Source: DAOUKH01 sp034421515 (GTDB lineage Bacteria; Chloroflexota; Dehalococcoidia; SHYB01). Taken from it: DNA of 64,000 nt. Below are positions 62,458 to 64,000 of this stretch, piece after piece. The DNA lies in NCBI GenBank assembly GCA_034421515.1, contig DAOUKH010000012.1, forward strand, positions 17,343 through 81,342. The letters run 5' to 3'. The position numbers and the translations under genes are program-made. The notes beneath the pieces were generated by a model, which had not been told where the DNA came from, ran no database searches, and saw only the letters and a program-made list of their open reading frames with translations. How positions within the stretch are numbered: position 1 is the stretch's first letter; each line of letters begins with the position of its first letter.

Positions 62458-63723
62458 ATGCCCGTCTACACCGTCACTCAGGTCTCGCGTTACCTCCGTG
62501 ACGTGCTCGACGCCGACGCGAACCTCGCCGATATCTACGTCACGGGCGAGGTTTCCAACTTGTCGCGCTCCGGCGCGGGCCACTCGTACTTCTCGCTGAA
62601 GGACGCGGAGTCGCAGCTCCGCGGCGTCATGTTCCGCAACGGGGGCATCGGCGCGGAGCACCTGCAAAATGGGGCGTCGGTGACGGTGCACGGGCGGGTG
62701 GCCTTCTACACGGCGCGCGGCGAGGTGCAGATCTACGCCGACCAGGTCCAGCCGGAGGGCGTCGGCGTGCTCCACATGGCCTTCCTGCGTCTGAAGGCCA
62801 AGCTGGAGGAGGAGGGGCTCTTCGACCCATCCCGCAAGCGGCCCATCCCCGCCATGCCGCGCCGCGTCGCCGCGGTGACGTCGCGGACCGGGTCGGTGCG
62901 CCACGACATCGAGACGGTCATCCGCCGGCGCTTTCCGCTCGTCGAGCTGGTGATGGCGCATACGCCGGTGCAGGGGGCCGAGGCCGCCCCCGGAGTCGTC
63001 GCGGCACTGCGCGCGGTGAACACGTTGGACGGCGTCGACGTCGTGATCCTGGCGCGTGGCGGTGGATCGCTCGAAGACCTGTGGGCGTTCAACGAGGAGT
63101 CGGTGGCGCGGGCGATTCACGCCAGCCGCGTCCCCGTGGTCAGCGCCATCGGCCACGAGACCGATACGACCATCGCCGACCTGACCGCCGACCTGCGCGC
63201 CCCCACGCCCTCGGCGGCCGCCGAGCTCTGCGTCCCCGACCGCCGCGACCTCGAGCAGCGGCTCGCCGATGCCCGTGTGGCGCTTGCCGGCGGACTCACA
63301 CGGCTGCTCGACTCCAACCGGGATGCCGTGGGGCAACTTGCCCTCGCCGTCCAGCGGGGCGCGCCGGACATCGCCTCGCGCCGCCAGCGGCTCGACGAGC
63401 TGTCGCGGGCCGCGTTTGCCGCCGCCTCCCGCGAGGCGGCGCTGATGCGGGAGCGCCTTCGCAGCCGCCGCCTGCAGCTCGCGTCGCTGCATCCCGCCAA
63501 CACCCTCGACCGTGGCTACGCCCTCGTCGAGCGCGAGCGGGACGGCAAGGTGGTCTCCCAGACGGAGCAGGTCTCCGACGGCGACGCCGTCGTGGCGCGA
63601 GTCAGCGACGGCTCCTTCCGCGCCGTCGTCGCTCAGACGGGCGGCGTTCCGGCCCCCGCGCCGCGCCGCCGCCGCAGCGCCAAGGCCCGCGTCAAGGAAC
63701 AAATGGCCCTCTGGGAGACGTAG
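62458..63723 (+). CDS. xseA: Exodeoxyribonuclease VII large subunit
   Basis: The 421-residue protein has the N-terminal OB domain (DIYVTGEVSNLSRSGAGHSY and LKDAESQLRGVMF), the catalytic core RVAAVTSRTGSVRHDI and DVVILARGGGSLEDLWAFN, GHETDTTIADLTADLRAPTP, and a coiled-coil C-terminus. Single-strand exonuclease VII needs XseB; no xseB is seen in the remaining 277 bases of the window. The last 30 residues are basic (RRRRSAKARVKE). Confidence 0.92.
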   Translation: MPVYTVTQVSRYLRDVLDADANLADIYVTGEVSNLSRSGAGHSYFSLKDAESQLRGVMFRNGGIGAEHLQNGASVTVHGRVAFYTARGEVQIYADQVQPEGVGVLHMAFLRLKAKLEEEGLFDPSRKRPIPAMPRRVAAVTSRTGSVRHDIETVIRRRFPLVELVMAHTPVQGAEAAPGVVAALRAVNTLDGVDVVILARGGGSLEDLWAFNEESVARAIHASRVPVVSAIGHETDTTIADLTADLRAPTPSAAAELCVPDRRDLEQRLADARVALAGGLTRLLDSNRDAVGQLALAVQRGAPDIASRRQRLDELSRAAFAAASREAALMRERLRSRRLQLASLHPANTLDRGYALVERERDGKVVSQTEQVSDGDAVVARVSDGSFRAVVAQTGGVPAPAPRRRRSAKARVKEQMALWET

Positions 63724-63734
63724 GCGCCGCTCCT

Positions 63735-63892
63735 GTAGGGGCGACTCTTGTGGTCGCCCACCTCCTCATCACCACCAACGGCCAATCGAAACCCGCCGCC
63801 CCCTCCCCTGGGGCGGGGCTAAACCCAAACCACTCCCCCCGAAGGGGAGCACCTTAAGCCTCTCCCCCTCTGGGGGAGACTGAGAGAGGGTA
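63735..63892. repeat. Intergenic repeats after xseA
   Basis: A GTAGGGGCGACTCTTGTGGTCGCCCA variant with compensated stem (63735-63760) and a CCTCTCCCCCTCTGGGGGAGACTGAGAGAGGG hairpin (63857-63889). Confidence 0.7.
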
Positions 63893-64000
63893 CAGACCGG
63901 GGAGATAGGTAACAGGCAAACCGGGCACATGGGTAACACATTGGAGGATTGCAGGAAGCGATCCATGAGGAGGAGCTGTGTTGCCCTGGCAAGAGACGAG
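63893..64000 (+). mobile_element. Left end of an IS481-like insertion sequence (cut by window edge)
   Basis: From about 63893 the sequence changes character and carries two similar units, ACCGGGGAGATAGGTAACA and ACCGGGCACATGGGTAACA, a pattern known from the ends of IS481-type elements. A transposase start follows. It directly adjoins the last repeat unit. The right end is outside the window. Confidence 0.45.
63978..64000 (+). CDS. Start of a probable IS481 transposase (partial)
   Basis: AGGAGGAG (63969-63976) is followed by GTG 63978 or TTG 63981 and codons for Leu-Pro-Trp-Gln-Glu-Thr. Many IS481 transposases begin with Met-Pro-Trp-Lys/Gln-Glu. Only 7 codons are visible. Confidence 0.4.

Noticed and set aside
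63769..63966. A 65-residue minus-strand protein at the right end
   Set aside because: It runs through the palindromic repeat and the IS end and has no protein-like pattern.

Overview
The window is high-GC bacterial chromosome. The gene content fits a Chloroflexota lineage, most likely a Dehalococcoidia or SAR202-like marine or groundwater organism. The signs are a 23S rRNA gene not linked to 16S or 5S, an 11-subunit complex I without nuoEFG, an SdhE/HdrB-type succinate dehydrogenase without membrane anchors, four family III CoA-transferases in 7 kb, and Thr/Pro-rich lipoprotein linkers. This placement is inference from gene content; no phylogeny was run.

Layout. 1-1761: end of an acyl-CoA cluster (thiolase C-terminus, DUF35 Zn-ribbon/OB protein, crotonase). 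1829-5293: four overlapping genes of a two-ATPase, two-permease ABC-2 exporter. 5325-7456 (minus): a small operon with a dimeric-barrel-like protein, a UGSC-family selenoprotein read through an in-frame TGA at 6757-6759, a DUF4268 nuclease-like protein and a 64-residue protein. 7611-8895: an SDR and a SnoaL-like protein. 9107-14098 (minus): hemW, selB, nurA and a stand-alone HAS-barrel protein. 14194-15849: holA and a PHP phosphoesterase. 15940-23005: four CaiB/BaiF CoA-transferases with YbjQ, a methyltransferase and a GNAT enzyme. 23604-27147: one transcription unit with a consensus promoter, a structured leader, 23S rRNA, initiator tRNA and a terminator. 27214-31203: a beta-propeller lipoprotein, cyclase, MBL hydrolase and AhpD-like protein. 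31356-41732: the nuo operon, with a small DUF2007-like gene between nuoK and nuoL. 41817-45604: NAD kinase, NUDIX, radical SAM and PAP2. 45723-49240: sdhA-sdhB-sdhE. 49486-54613: a four-repeat Cache lipoprotein, an NCS2 permease fused to a GHKL-like domain, and an MFS carrier. 54974-63723: two tRNA-Ser genes, dprA, topA, an SDR, xerC, aroQ, pepP and xseA. The right edge cuts into what looks like an IS481-type insertion sequence.

How the genes connect. The strongest result is a selenocysteine system that is partly self-documenting. The TGA sits exactly at the Sec/Cys position of the UGSC family, it is followed by a hairpin that fits the bacterial SECIS rules, and the dedicated elongation factor SelB is encoded 4 kb away. 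selA, selD and selC are not in the window. The respiratory part is a quinone-reducing chain: complex I with an unknown, non-NADH input, plus SdhABE. Intergenic spaces are filled with at least two families of short palindromic repeats. Several genes have a -10 hexamer 6-7 bases before the start codon, which suggests leaderless mRNAs.
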